Below, one piece after another: positions 41,106 to 52,492 of a DNA stretch of 64,000 nt (its first letter is position 1; each line of letters starts with the position of its first letter). Both the position numbers and the translations under genes were made by a program. Source of the DNA: Microglena sp. YARC (lineage: Eukaryota > Chlorophyta > Chlorophyceae > Chlamydomonadales > Chlamydomonadaceae); contig CM039462.1 of the NCBI GenBank assembly GCA_022414725.1, positions 53,352,551 to 53,416,550 of the forward strand, in the 5' to 3' direction. The notes below the pieces were generated by a model that saw only the letters and a program-made list of their open reading frames with translations, did no database searches and was not told the origin of the DNA.

Positions 41106-41429
41106 ATGGTGTACTAGGAATCACAAAGCAAGACACGAAAATACAAAACAACACTCATATGCCCAATAATAACCTCACTATCCCTCTCCTCCCCTATTTC
41201 CCTCGCACGCCTCCCAACATCACGCAACACACACACAGGCCAACACACACCAGCTTCAGAAATCCAAACCATAAGCACCAGTGCACACACCAGGCCAACA
41301 CCCAAAGACGTGCCACAGCCAAACCCACAAATCCACCCACAAGCATCTAGAACGCGCCCAACACACGGCCACTAAACGCCCCCCTCAACACATACCAAAC
41401 GCACCCATCCCCCCCCCCCCTTTACACGC

Positions 41430-41693
41430 ACAACACCATCCCCCACACAAACACCCCCCGGCACCCACCCCAGCTCCGACAAGCACCCACACCCGACGCT
41501 CTGTCCTCACTCCCAGAATTGGAGGCATGCCCATACCCAAATCTTGATCGCCTGCAACTGCCATAACCGTCATCACTCGTGCATTCGGAGTCCTCAGCCC
41601 CTTGGTCCCGCCCTTCGTGTCCACAGCCCCCCTTCTTTAAGGGGGGCTGGGGGTCAGACAATGAGTGCTCTTGCTCGACCAAGCGCATCACAA
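41430..41693 (-). CDS. Possible minus-strand exon (unidentified, Ser/Asp-rich)
   Basis: An open frame reads RLVEQEHSLSDPQPPLKKGG, then EDSECTSDDGYGSCRRSRFG and YGHASNSGS with a possible donor at ggga|gtgagg. Unlike its surroundings it is not a tandem repeat. The same frame runs back through a TGA into HWKAILNRPFSQHLLACPPF at 41710-41780. Family unknown; it could be an upstream exon of the CHY gene. Boundaries are guesses. Confidence 0.3.
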
Positions 41694-41759
41694 AGCTGCT
41701 AGCGTAGTTTCAAAGCTTGAATGGTGGGCACGCAAGCAAATGTTGGGAGAACGGCCGAT

Positions 41760-44700
41760 TGAGGATCGCTTTCCAATGACTCACGAGATCCATGCAGGGG
41801 TGGGGGGGGTGGCGGCTGGGTGCACTTGCCTCTGTGGGGTTGACTGTTGGTGCGGGGTGTGGGGAGACGCGATCTGGTGGTCGATTTCCCAGGTGTTTAG
41901 CAGATGCATTGCAGGGGGTGGGGGGCTGGCGCTGGAATGGCACTTGCCTCTGAGGGGTTGACCTTGTGTGTGGGGTTGTAAGGAGACGCCGATTGGTGGG
42001 GTCGCTTTCCAGGTGTTTTGCAGATGCATGGCAGGGGGTGGGGGTGGCGCTGGGTAGAACTTGCTTCTGTGGGGTTGAAGCTGTGGTGCCGGGGTGTGGT
42101 GTGGGGAGACGCCGAATTGTGGTTTGCTGGCTTTCCAGGTGTTGCAGAACAGTGCATAGGGGCGTGGCGCTGGGTGGCACTTTGCCTCTGTGGGGTTGAC
42201 CTGTGGTGTGGTGTGGTGGGGAGGACGCCGATTGAGGGTCGCTTTTCCAGGTGTTTGCAGATGCATGCGGGGGTGGTGGGGTGGCGCTTGGGTAGAACTT
42301 GCTTTCTTGTGGGGTTGACCTGCTGGCGGGGTGTGTGTGGGAGACCGGCCGATTGTGGTTGCTTTCCAGGTGTTTGCAGATACATGCAGGGGGTGGGGGG
42401 TGGCGCTGGGTGGCACTTGCCTCTGTGGGGTTGACCTGTGTGCGGGGTGTGGGAGACGCCGATTGTGTCGCTTTCAGGTGTTTGCAGATCCTGCAGGGGG
42501 TGGGGGTGGCGCTGGGTGGCACTTCCTCGCGTGGGGTTGACCTTGATGTGGGGTGTGGTGGAGACGCCGGATTGTGGTCGGCTCCGGTGTTTGCAGATCC
42601 CATGCAAGGGGTGGGGGGTGGCCGCTGGGTGGCCATGGCCTCGGTGGGGTTGTACCTGTGTGGGGTGTGGGGAGACGCCGATTGTGGTCGCTTTCCAGGT
42701 GTTTGCAGATCCATGCAGGGGGTGGGGGGTGGCGCTGGGTGGCACTTGTCCTCTGTGGGGTTGATCTGTTGTGGGGTGTGGGGTGGGGAAGACGCCGATT
42801 GTGGTCGCTTTCCAGGTGTTTGCAGATGCATGCAGGGAAGTGGGGGTGCGCTGGTGGTCACTTGCCTCTGTGGGGTTTGACCTGTTGTGTGGGGTGGGTG
42901 GGAGACCCCGATTGAGGTCGCTTCCCAGGTGTTTGCAGGATGCTGCAGAGGGTGGTGGGGGGGGTGGCGCTGGGTGGGCACGTTGCCTCTGTGGGGTGAC
43001 CTGTGTGTGGGGTTGTGGGAGACCCCGATTGGTCGTCCCGGGTGTTTGCGATGCATGCCCGAGGGTGGTGGGGGTGGCGGCTGGGTGGACAACTTTGCCT
43101 CTGTGGGGTTGACTGTGTGTGGGGGTGTGGGAGACCCCGATTGAGGTCGCTTCCCAGGTGTTTGCGGATGCATGCAGAGGGTGGTGGGGGGTGGCGCTGG
43201 GTGGCACTTGCCTCTGTGGGGTTGACCTGTGTGTGGGGTGTGGGGGAGACCCCGATTGAGGTCGCTTTCCAGGTGTTTGCGGATGCATGCAGAGGGTGGT
43301 GGGGGGGTGGCGCTGGGTGGAACTTGCCTCTGTGGGGTTGACCTGTGTGTGGGGTGTGGGGAGACGCCGATTGAGGTCGCTTCCCAGGTGTTTGCGGATG
43401 CATGCAGAGGGTGGTGGGGGGTGGCGCTGGGTGGCACTTGCCTCTGGTGGGGTTGACCTGTGTGTGGGGTGTGGGAGACCCCGATTGTGGTCGCTTTACA
43501 GGGGTTTTTGCAGATGCATGCAAGGGGGTGGGGGGTGGCAGCTGGGTGGAAAATTGCCTTCTGTCTGTGGGGTTGACCTGTGTGCGGGGTGGGGTGTGGG
43601 GAGACACTGATTTGAGGGATCGCTTCCGCAGGTTGTTCAAAAATCCAATTGCAGGGGGTTGCTNNNNNNNNNNNNNNNNNNNNNNNNNNNNNNNNNNNNN
43701 NNNNNNNNNNNNNNNNNNNNNNNNNNNNNNNNNNNNNNNNNNNNNNNNNNNNNNNNNNNNNNNNNNNNNNNNNNNNNNNNNNNNNNNNNNNNNNNNNNNN
43801 NNNNNNNNNNNNNNNNNNNNNNNNNNNNNNNNNNNNNNNNNNNNNNNNNNNNNNNNNNNNNNNNNNNNNNNNNNNNNNNNNNNNNNNNNNNNNNNNNNNN
43901 NNNNNNNNNNNNNNNNNNNNNNNNNNNNNNNNNNNNNNNNNNNNNNNNNNNNNNNNNNNNNNNNNNNNNNNNNNNNNNNNNNNNNNNNNNNNNNNNNNNN
44001 NNNNNNNNNNNNNNNNNNNNNNNNNNNNNNNNNNNNNNNNNNNNNNNNNNNNNNNNNNNNNNNNNNNNNNNNNNNNNNNNNNNNNNNNNNNNNNNNNNNN
44101 NNNNNNNNNNNNNNNNNNNNNNNNNNNNNNNNNNNNNNNNNNNNNNNNNNNNNNNNNNNNNNNNNNNNNNNNNNNNNNNNNNNNNNNNNNNNNNNNNNNN
44201 NNNNNNNNNNNNNNNNNNNNNNNNNNNNNNNNNNNNNNNNNNNNNNNNNNNNNNNNNNNNNNNNNNNNNNNNNNNNNNNNNNNNNNNNNNNNNNNNNNNN
44301 NNNNNNNNNNNNNNNNNNNNNNNNNNNNNNNNNNNNNNNNNNNNNNNNNNNNNNNNNNNNNNNNNNNNNNNNNNNNNNNNNNNNNNNNNNNNNNNNNNNN
44401 NNNNNNNNNNNNNNNNNNNNNNNNNNNNNNNNNNNNNNNNNNNNNNNNNNNNNNNNNNNNNNNNNNNNNNNNNNNNNNNNNNNNNNNNNNNNNNNNNNNN
44501 NNNNNNNNNNNNNNNNNNNNNNNNNNNNNNNNNNNNNNNNNNNNNNNNNNNNNNNNNNNNNNNNNNNNNNNNNNNNNNNNNNNNNNNNNNNNNNNNNNNN
44601 NNNNNNNNNNNNNNNNNNNNNNNNNNNNNNNNNNNNNNNNNNNNNNNNNNNNNNNNNNNNNNNTTCCCAGGTGTTTGCAGGATGCATGCAAGGGGTGGCC

Positions 44701-45240
44701 CGGGGTGGCGCTGGGTGGCAACTTGCTTCTGTGGGGTTGACCTTGTGTGTGCGGGGCTGTGGTGTGGGGAGAACACTGATGAGGTCGCTTTCCAGGTGTT
44801 CAAAAATTCCATTGCAGGGGTGGTGGGGGCCGTGGCGCTGGGAGGTGGAACTTGCTTCTTGTGGGGCTTGACCTGTGTGTGGGTGTGGGGAGACGCTGAA
44901 AATTGAGGTCGCTTTCCAGGTGTTGCGGATGCATGCAGGGGGTGGGGGTGGCGCTGGGTGGAAAACTTGCTTCTGTGGGGTTGACCTGTGGCTTGTGGGG
45001 TGTGGGGAGGGACGCCGATTGTGGTCGATTTCCAGGTGTTTTGCGGATTGCAATGCAGGGGTGGGGAGGGGGCGCTGAGGTGGCACTTGCCTCTTGTTGG
45101 GTTGACCTTGTGTGCGTTGGGGTGTGGGGAGACGCCGATTGAGGCGCTTTTTCACCGTGTACCCTCACCCAGATCCATGCAGGGGTTGGGGGTGGCGCTG
45201 GTGGAACTTGCTCTGGGGGGTGACTGTGTGTGCGGGTGGG
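41760..45240 (-). repeat. About 106-bp minisatellite, indel-rich, around an assembly gap
   Basis: Plus-strand units of tgtttgcagatgcatgcagggggtggggggtggcgctgggtggcacttgcctctgtggggttgacctgtgtgtggggtgtggggagacgccgattgtggtcgctttccag, about 30 copies outside the gap. The unit's gcatgcatctg..cacctggaaagcgacc..aatcgg part on the minus strand resembles the single-copy stretch at 41710-41800 (gcatggatctcgtgagtcattggaaagcgatcctcaatcgg), so it may be another exon-derived array. Random one-base indels between units suggest unpolished long reads. Confidence 0.85.
43664..44663. other. Assembly gap (1000 N)
   Basis: Exactly 1000 undetermined bases inside the 106-bp array. The round size suggests a placeholder, so distances across it are unknown. 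Confidence 0.99.
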
Positions 45241-45421
45241 GTGAGATGGGTTTTCGGGTTTGGTTTGGATCGGGGCGTGTATTTTTTGTTTTGTGTTTGT
45301 TTTGTTTTGTTTAATTTTGATTTGGTTTGCAGTGGGTAGTGCCTGCGGGGAAACCTGTGGGTCTTTGTGTGGGTGTGAGGATTCCGCGAACTCTGTCATT
45401 CCCCAACCCGACCCCCCCAAC

Positions 45422-45463
45422 CTTCCAGTCATCTGATGTTTGATGTCCTGTAAAGCTGCCCAT
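45422..45463 (-). CDS. Possible small minus-strand exon (unidentified)
   Basis: Acceptor ctccctcag and donor gttggg bound 42 nt; one frame reads WAALQDIKHQMTG. Similar strings (gggcagct.acaggaca..cacttcaag) recur in the array at 45560-46560, in the way other exons here are amplified. Nearby sequence has indel noise and the call is weak. Confidence 0.28.
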
Positions 45464-45559
45464 CTGAGGGAGAAATGCCAGTGGCCACCGCCACAATCCC
45501 CCCCCCACCACCACCACACCCTGCTGGCTCACAACACAAACAACCACCTCACCCTCACC

Positions 45560-46600
45560 CTCAACGCTCTTGAAGTGATTGTCCTGTAGCTGCCTATCTC
45601 TTCTTGGGGGGGGGAAATTGCTTACCACCCACCACCACAGAGATCCCCCCCACCCTCCCCATCCACCCTGCCGGCTCTCACACACACACCACACCAACAC
45701 ACACAACAACACAACCATTACCGCACACACCACAACAACAACCACCTCACCCCTCACCCCCTCCCACACTTGAAGTGCTGTCCTGATAGCTGCCCATCCC
45801 TTATCTAAGGCATGGAAAATGCGACCACCCACCACCACAACCCCCCCCCACTCCCCATCCACCCTGCCGGCTCTTCTCTCTCACACACACCACACACACA
45901 ACCATTACCGCACACACAACCACACACACAAGCACCTCACCCCTCAACCCCTCACACACTTTTGAAGTGCTGTTCCTGCACCAGCCCATCTGTCTACAGG
46001 ATGGGAAAATGCGATCCACCCACCACCACAGATACTCCCCCCCACACCCCCCACCCTGCCGGTCTTCTCACACACACACACCACACACACAACCATTACG
46101 CCGCCACACACAACCACACCACACAACCACCTCACCCCTCACCCTCACCACACTTGAAGTGCTGTCCTGCACCCCAGCCCATCTGTCTAAGGATGGAAAA
46201 TGCCGACACCACCCACCACCACAGATACTTCCCCCCCACCACCCCCCCACCCTCCCTCAGCGGATCTCACACACACAACACACCACACACACAAACCCAC
46301 TCACACAACCACACACACAACCACCTCCACCCCTCACCCTCACACACTTTGAAGTGCTTGTTCCTGCCACCAGCCCACTGTCTAAGGATGGGAAAAATCT
46401 GCGATCCACTCACCCACCACAGATACTCCCCCCACCCACCCCCCCACCCTCCCCTCAGGCCGGATCTCACACACACACACACCACACACACAACCACTCA
46501 CAAAAACCACTCACCCCGTCACCCTCACGCACTTGAAGGGGATGTCCCTGAGCTCCCATATCTTCTAGCGAGGGCGCGAATCGCGACCCCGCCCACCCAC
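45560..46600 (-). repeat. Array related to the 45422 candidate exon with CACACA/CACCAC spacers
   Basis: About six units of 170-190 bp: acttgaagtgctgtcctgcaccagcccatctgtctaaggatgggaaaatgcg followed by acccaccaccacagata and ctcacacacacaccacac. Consensus is noisy. Confidence 0.8.
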
Positions 46601-46739
46601 CACAGACTGCAAACTCCCACTCTGGGTCGGTGGGGGTGAGGGTGAGATGGAAGGCAACAGGTAGGGCCCACCCGCCAGCTGCCGCCGCCGCGGAGGGCTG
46701 ACTCAGCACCAGTAGGCCCCCCAGAAAGGCCCTGGGATT

Positions 46740-47652
46740 ACACCTGGGAGGGGGCGAGAGGAAAAAGGGGTGGTAGTTAGAGATAGAGGTGTGTGTGTGG
46801 GGTGTGGGGTCGGGGTGTGGGGGTGGGTGTGTGGGGGTTTGGGAGTTGGGGTTGGGGTTGGGTGGAGGTTGGGGGGTGGTGGTGGGGAGTGGGGGGGTGG
46901 GGGCAGGGTGGTGAGGGAGGGGGGGTGGTGGGGGTGTCGTGGGGTGGGGGTGGGGGGGAGCGGGGTTGGGGGGGGTTGGGGGGGGGGCGAGAGAGATAGA
47001 GGGGGGTACACCTTGGAGGGTGAAGGGAGAAAGAGGGGTGGGTATAGAGACTTGAAGGAACCTCTACCAAAGCTGTGTGTGCGGGTGTAGTGTGGGAGTG
47101 GTGTGGGGTGGGGGTGTGTTGGGCGGGGTTGGGGGTTGGGGTTACTGAAAAGATTAAGGGCGGTAGTCATGGAGGGCCGGGAGGAGAAAGGGTGTTGTAT
47201 GGTATAGAGATTGAGGTGCCTGACGATGGTGTGTTGTTGTGGGGGGGGAGCGGGATGGGGGGGGGGGGGGATGGGGGGGCTGAGAGAGATAGAGGTGTGT
47301 GTGTTGCATGGGCGTGTGCGTAGGGACCACCAATGGTGCGTGTGTGTGTGTGTGCTTCTGTGTGCGTGTTGCGGTGTGATGTGGGTGTGTATTCCGTGCG
47401 TTGTGTTGTTGCGGTGTGTGTGTGTGTGTGCGTGTGTGTGTGTGTGCAGAACTATGTGCGTTGTGTGTGTGTGTTGCTTGCTGGCCGTGTCAACTATGTT
47501 GTGATGTCCTGTGTGTGTGCTTGCTGTGTAGTTACTGTGATGTGTGTGTGTGCCTTGTGCGTCATCGACTTGTGTTGTGTGTGTGCTGTGTGTTGTGTGT
47601 GTGTTGTCTATTGTGCTTGTAGCGTGTGTGTGTGTGTGTTTGTGTGTGTGCT

Positions 47653-47691
<39 letters not shown>

Positions 47692-48348
47692 TGTGTGTGT
47701 GGTACCTTCGAGATAAAGGGGTTAGACCTCGGAGAGTGGGAGGGCCCGAGGAGGGAAAGGAGGGGGCCGGTTATTCTATATAGAGGTGTGGATTAGGATA
47801 GAAAGTGGTTGTGTGTGTAATGTATTTGTGTTGTGTGTGGTGTGGTGGCTGGTGCGGCGGGGGTGTACTGAGAGAGATAAAGGGGGTAGTCCCATGGGAG
47901 GTTGAGGGCGGGAGGGAGAAAGAGTGTTGGGTGTATTAGAGATAGAGGTGGGTGGGGAGCGTGGGAGGTGGGACTGAGAGGGAATAAAGGGAGGTAGTCA
48001 TGGGAGGGAGGCGGGAGGGAGAAAGAGTGTTGGGTATAGAGATAGAGGTGGTGGGTGGTGGAAGGGGTGGGGTTACCTGAGAGGTAATAAAGGGGTTAGT
48101 CATGGAGGGAGGGCGGCAGGAGAAAGAAGTGTTCTGGGTATAAGATAGAGGGGGGTGGTTGGAGTGGGGAGGGAGGTGCGGTACTGAGAGGAATTAAAGG
48201 GTCGGTAGTCATGGAGGGAGGGCGGGAGGGAGAAAGAGTGGTGTGGGTTTTAATAGAGATTAGAGGTGGGTGGGTGCGTTGTGTAGGAGGGATTTGGGTA
48301 GAGAAAGAGAAGGGGGATAGAGGGAGGAAAGAGGGGGATGGCGAATGT

Positions 48349-48379
<31 letters not shown>

Positions 48380-48780
48380 GTAGAAGAAAGAGAAGGGCGA
48401 TAGAGGGAGGAAGATGGATATTGAGGATGGTAGAGGGATAGGAATTGTAAAACACAGCATGTGTGTGTGATTGGGCAGGGGCGGGGAAGGGGGAGGAGGG
48501 GGGGGGGTGGGGGGGGGGGGACTGGGAGAGATAGAGGGGGTAGAGGGGGAGGGGGGGGGGTATGGAGAGAGGGTGTGTGCGCGTGTTTGGGGAGGGTATT
48601 AAAGAACAGATTAGGAGGGGATATTAGAGGGGTTAGATGGAGATTGGTGTGTGCGTATGTGATGTGTGGGGGGCGTGTGTGGGGGTGGGGCGGTGTGTTG
48701 GGTGTGTGGGTGTGTGGGCTGTAGGGGTTAGAGGGCGCCCCATGGCAGCCTGTTGGTTTCCAGTAACCATTACCCTTAGG
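46740..48780. repeat. G-rich minisatellite GGGAGGGxGGGAGGGAGAAAGAGTGTTGGGTATAGAGATAGAGG
   Basis: Noisy units of about 90-200 bp with the landmarks tagtcatgggagggag, gagaaagagtg, tatagagatagaggtg and long GT runs (47330-47700). No coding evidence. 46600-46740 shows nothing firm. Confidence 0.85.
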
Positions 48781-48789
48781 CTGATCCAG

Positions 48790-49144
48790 ATTGATCACAC
48801 CCAACTCATTACACATAGCGTGCAGGCCGGCAGGTCAACAAAGATCCAACCAGTACTATTAACCACTACCACTACCCACTACGACAACCACCACCACCAC
48901 TACCACAACCAACACCGGTACCAACACCACCACCACTACCACTACCACCACCAATTACCCAATACCAACACCACACAACACCAAACACCACTTGCCAAAT
49001 CATACAACATAGTGTGCCACTGAGATTGCTTTTAGGACTGTAGTCCCGAATTATAACTAAATGTGCGGGCAGGCCAGCCGGCGGACAGTTCCAACAAAAG
49101 TCCAACAGTACTACCACCCACTACCACCACCACTACAACACTAC
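48790..49144. repeat. CCACTACCAC repeats with duplicated CAGGCCGGCxGxxCA boundary
   Basis: gcgtgcaggccggcaggtcaacaaagatccaaccagtacta (48818) and gtgcgggcaggccagccggcggacagttccaacaaaagtccaac (49061) are diverged copies of one segment, each followed by CCACTACC repeats. Nothing coding is recognised. Confidence 0.7.
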
Positions 49145-49322
49145 AAACAACAACCAAATCGCATAAACCAAGCGGGTCGGGGTTGATTCCCCTACTGGTC
49201 ACCCCTGAGCATTCAGGTCGTTGTCAACCGCGATGGTTAGCTTGTCCAGTTGAGGGTGGTAGACCGTTCTCTGCCCACGTACGACTGGTTCCCTTAAAAA
49301 CCTACGCTCTACTAGGCGTTAT
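49145..49322 (+). repeat. SINE-like element, tRNA-derived head with B box
   Basis: The block gtcggggttgattcccctac looks like a tRNA T-arm (GGGG-TTGATT-CCCC), followed by agcttgtccagttgagggt, cgtacgactggttccctta and aacctacgctctactaggcgtt. The reverse of this order is found at 59651-59848, so both are copies of one interspersed family. No intact A box is seen here. Confidence 0.55.
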
Positions 49323-49389
49323 TTCATTACTTCAGCCACGGCTCACGTCCTGAGAGTGGCTTTCATTACCGGATGTAAACAATTTTATT

Positions 49390-50020
49390 TCAATTAGCCA
49401 CATCAACCGAGCACCACTAACTTTTAATTTTAATTTTAATTTTAATTTTAATTTTCAATGTTGAATAACAATTTCAATTTTCAATTAGCCACTCATGCGA
49501 GCACCACAACTTTTTTAATTTTAAGTTTTAATTTTAATTTCAAGTTTCAATAACAATTTCAATTTCAATTAGCCACTCATGCGAGCACAGACAAACTTTT
49601 TAATTTTAATTTTAATTTTAATTTTCCCAAATTTCAATAAACAATTTCAATTCAAATTAGCCCACTCATGCGAGCACCACAACTTTTAATTTTATTTTAT
49701 TTCAATTTCAATTTCGAATAACCAATTTTCAATTCTCAATTAGCCACTTTCATGCGAGCACCACAACTTTTAATTTTGATTTATTTTATTTAATTTTAAT
49801 TTCGAATTTCAATAACAATTTCCAATTCAATTAGCCACTCATGCGAGCACACAACTTTTCAATTTTAATTTTAATTTTTAATTTCAATATTCAATAACAA
49901 GTTTCAATTTCAATTAGCCAACTCATGCGAGCACAAACTTTTAATTTTAATTTTTTAATTAATTTCAATTCAATAACAATTTTCAATTTCCAATTAGCCA
50001 CTTCATGCGAGCACCACAAA
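49390..50020. repeat. AATTTT-rich 90-100-bp minisatellite
   Basis: About seven noisy units: caatttcaatttcaattagccactcatgcgagcaccacaacttttaattttaattttaattttaa. No gene. Confidence 0.88.
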
Positions 50021-50029
50021 CTTCCCTTA

Positions 50030-50430
50030 AGGGGGCCCTACTAGCCAACTTCTAGGTGAAGCGCCTAAGGGGCCTCTTGCCAACTCGCTGCTAACATCCT
50101 TTCCTGTTGGTTGGCCCACTGCTCGTCTTAGGCAGCTCAAAGAAAGGCTGCCTTAACCTGGAGTAACGCCCCAGAGACAGAGGGCCACCAGGTACGTTTG
50201 AAAGGGATGGTATCACGGGCCCACTATGCTCGCCTTAGGCAGCTCAAAGAGAATGCTGCCTAGACTGGAGTACCGCCCGAGACAGAGGGGCCGGTCTTGA
50301 AAGGATGGTAGCAAAGCGGGGCCCACTGCTCGCCTTAGGCAGCTCAAAGAAGAGCTGCCTTAGACTTGGAGTACCGCCCCGAGACAGAGGGCCGGTACTG
50401 AAAGAGATGTAGCAGCGGGCCCACTGATCG
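50030..50430. repeat. About 105-bp repeat GCCCACTGCTCGCCTTAGGCAGCTCAAAG
   Basis: Four noisy copies with gctgccttagactggagtaccgccc and gagacagagggcc. No match to a recognised exon. Confidence 0.85.
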
Positions 50431-50461
50431 TCTTAGGCAAAGCCGCAAAGGCTTTGTGCTC

Positions 50462-50935
50462 TGCGTAGTTAGTCAAGTCCCTATGCGCGTTGCAAGCAAC
50501 GCGGAACATTGGGGAGTGTGTGGCAAAAACTGAACGAGAGTGGCAACGGAAATGGAGCTACCGCAGCTAATTAACTTGGAGAAAGTTGGCCGATGTGTCA
50601 AGGCGTTTTCAATTTTTCTGTCAAACAGGCACTGGGTAACCCTGGGGGCTCCGCCCAAAAAAATAACAAGTCCTATGCACGTTGCTGCGACGCCTAAAAA
50701 TGTGCGGAAACGTGATCGCGGAGAAGGGAAGCCGACAGCGACAGGCAAAGGCAACGAAGGCGAAGTTAGTTATGAGACCGGTTACTGACGTATAGGCCTT
50801 CAGCGCTGTCAGACGGATGGTTCGGATGGATGGTAATTGGTCGGATCACTTGTCGACGGGACGAAAGATGGGTAAAATCATGCGCGCGGGCTCACGCCCC
50901 CTTGAAGAGGGGGCTCCGCCAATAAAATCTGTGGC
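50462..50935 (-). repeat. Two minus-strand copies of the GGCGGAGCCCCC interspersed repeat
   Basis: About 50462-50674 read on the minus strand: gggcggagcccccagggttaccc, gacacatcggccaact, ttaattagctg, ctccatttccgttgcc, ccacacactccccaattt-like end. A second, shorter copy lies at 50790-50935 (ggcggagccccctcttcaagggggcg). Both correspond to 37697-38440. Confidence 0.75.
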
Positions 50936-50941
50936 CTGCCT

Positions 50942-51171
50942 CAGTGTTTTTATTTTCGACGAGCGTCGGCCATTCTGGGGTCGAACGCCTTACAACCCCC
51001 CCGGACACCCCGATATCGAGAAAGACGCTGCCCCCACGAACCCCCCAGGCTCGTGCTTATGCGCTCTCCCATGCGACGATTGGGCTACGCGACTTTCCTG
51101 AAATGAGCTGGTTGAGAAGCCTAAGTAGCTACTCAACCTGCCACTACAGAAATCTGAAATAAAAAACACTG
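50942..51171. mobile_element. hAT-like MITE, CAGTG family, next to an exon donor array
   Basis: 230 bp, ends cagtgtttttattttcgac / ctgaaataaaaaacactg, flanks gcctgcct and gcctgccc (7 of 8). Its right end and the adjoining flank were later amplified in the tandem array 51172-52107. Confidence 0.88.
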
Positions 51172-52107
51172 GCCTGCCCCTCACCTGGACCTTCGCCCAG
51201 GTTGAGGCAGGCTAGTCCTTAAAAAAATGGCGGAACCCCCCCCCACAACACACACTACAAACCACACACACCCAATTACTTCCCCCCACCCACCCCACAC
51301 AATATATCACCTGTGCAAGGCGTTGGTTCCGGTACCGCCTGGACTACCAGAAATCTGAATTAAAAAAAACACTTGCCCTGCCTCACCTGGTACCCTTCGC
51401 CCAGGTGAGGCAGGCTAGTGTTCCTAAAACGGCGGACCCCCCCCCACCCCCCCCCCCCCCCACACCACCACACACACACCACACACCCATACTCCCCCCA
51501 CCCACAAACCCACACACATATTATTCACCTGTGCAAAGGCGTTGGTTCCGTACCGCCTGGACTACAGAATCTGAAATAAAAAACACTGGCCTGCTCACCT
51601 GTGCAAAGGCGTTGGTTCCGTACCGCCTGGACTACAGAAATCTGAAATAAAAACACTGGCCTGCCTCACCTGGGCAAAGGCGTTGGTTCGTACCGCCTGG
51701 ACTACTACAGAAATCTGAAATAAAAACACTGGCCTGCCTCACTGGGCAAAGGCGTTGGTTCCGTACCTCCTGGACTACAGAAATCTAGAATAAAAAAGCA
51801 CTAGCCTGCCTCACCTGGGCAAAGGCGTTGGTTTCCGTAACTGGGCTGGACTACAGAAATCAGAAATAAAAAACACTGGCCTGCCTCACCTGGGCAAATT
51901 GCGTGTGTTTCCGTACCCGCCTGGACTACAGAAATCTAGAATAAAAAAGCACTAGCCTGCCTCACCTGTGCAAAGGCGTTGGTTCCGTACCGCCTGGACT
52001 ACAGAAATCTGAAATAAAAACACTGGCCTGCCTCACCTGGGCAAAGGCGTTGGTTCCGTACTGCCTGGACTACAGAAATCTAGAATAAAAACACTGGCCT
52101 GCCTCAC
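51172..52107 (-). repeat. Minisatellite made of an exon donor fused to a MITE end
   Basis: About eleven units of 70-75 bp (plus a longer diverged one at 51220-51340). On the minus strand each reads cggtacggaaccaacgcctttgcccag|gtgaggcaggc then cagtgtttttatttcag, that is the end of the exon 52108-52492, its donor and the MITE terminus inserted eleven bases into the intron. Confidence 0.92.
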
Positions 52108-52373
52108 CTGGGCAAATGCGTTGGTTCCGTACCGCCGTTTTAGGAACTGTATATCATGACTTAGCACCCCTTCTGAGAAGGTAGCTGTTGGGAAGCTGCT
52201 CGCAGAAGGTATTGCCTGTTCTGTAATGCTGGGGACTGCTGTGTCGCTGGCCGATGCCCCTTGAACCTGGGAAGAAGGTACTGCCTGGTTGGTTGGCGGT
52301 ACTGCTGTTCTGTGTAGGCCCTCCTGGGCGATCGGTTTTTCTGACTCGGGCTCTGATGCTGACGTTGCTGCCG

Positions 52374-52408
<35 letters not shown>

Positions 52409-52492
52409 TCAGTTTCTGTTCCTATTGCTGTTGCGGCTGCTGTTGTGTCTGGTTCTTGGGGGGTGTCAGGCTCAATAGATATGATGGCGAAT
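52108..52492 (-). CDS. Minus-strand exon of an unidentified protein, Ala-rich, ends YGTNAFAQ
   Basis: 385 nt, first base completes a codon, phase 0 end; acceptor atacccag, donor gtgagg. It reads FAIISIEPDTPQEPDTTAAA, a polyalanine run from CTG repeats, SASEPESEKPIAQEG, Pro/Val/Ser-rich linker, FSEGVLSHDIQFLKRRYGTN and AFAQ. No frame break in 128 codons although it is flanked on both sides by minisatellites derived from its own borders. Family not recognised. It could be an upstream part of the CHY gene. The phase fits exon 55735-55862. Confidence 0.6.

Noticed and set aside
41710..44721. 1003-codon minus-strand open frame
   Set aside because: It runs through the 1000-N gap and a noisy 106-bp repeat; the residues are low-complexity Pro/His/Thr and the frame changes between units.
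47330..47710. Cys/Val-rich frames as a secreted peptide family
   Set aside because: They are translations of GT microsatellites in a noisy region.
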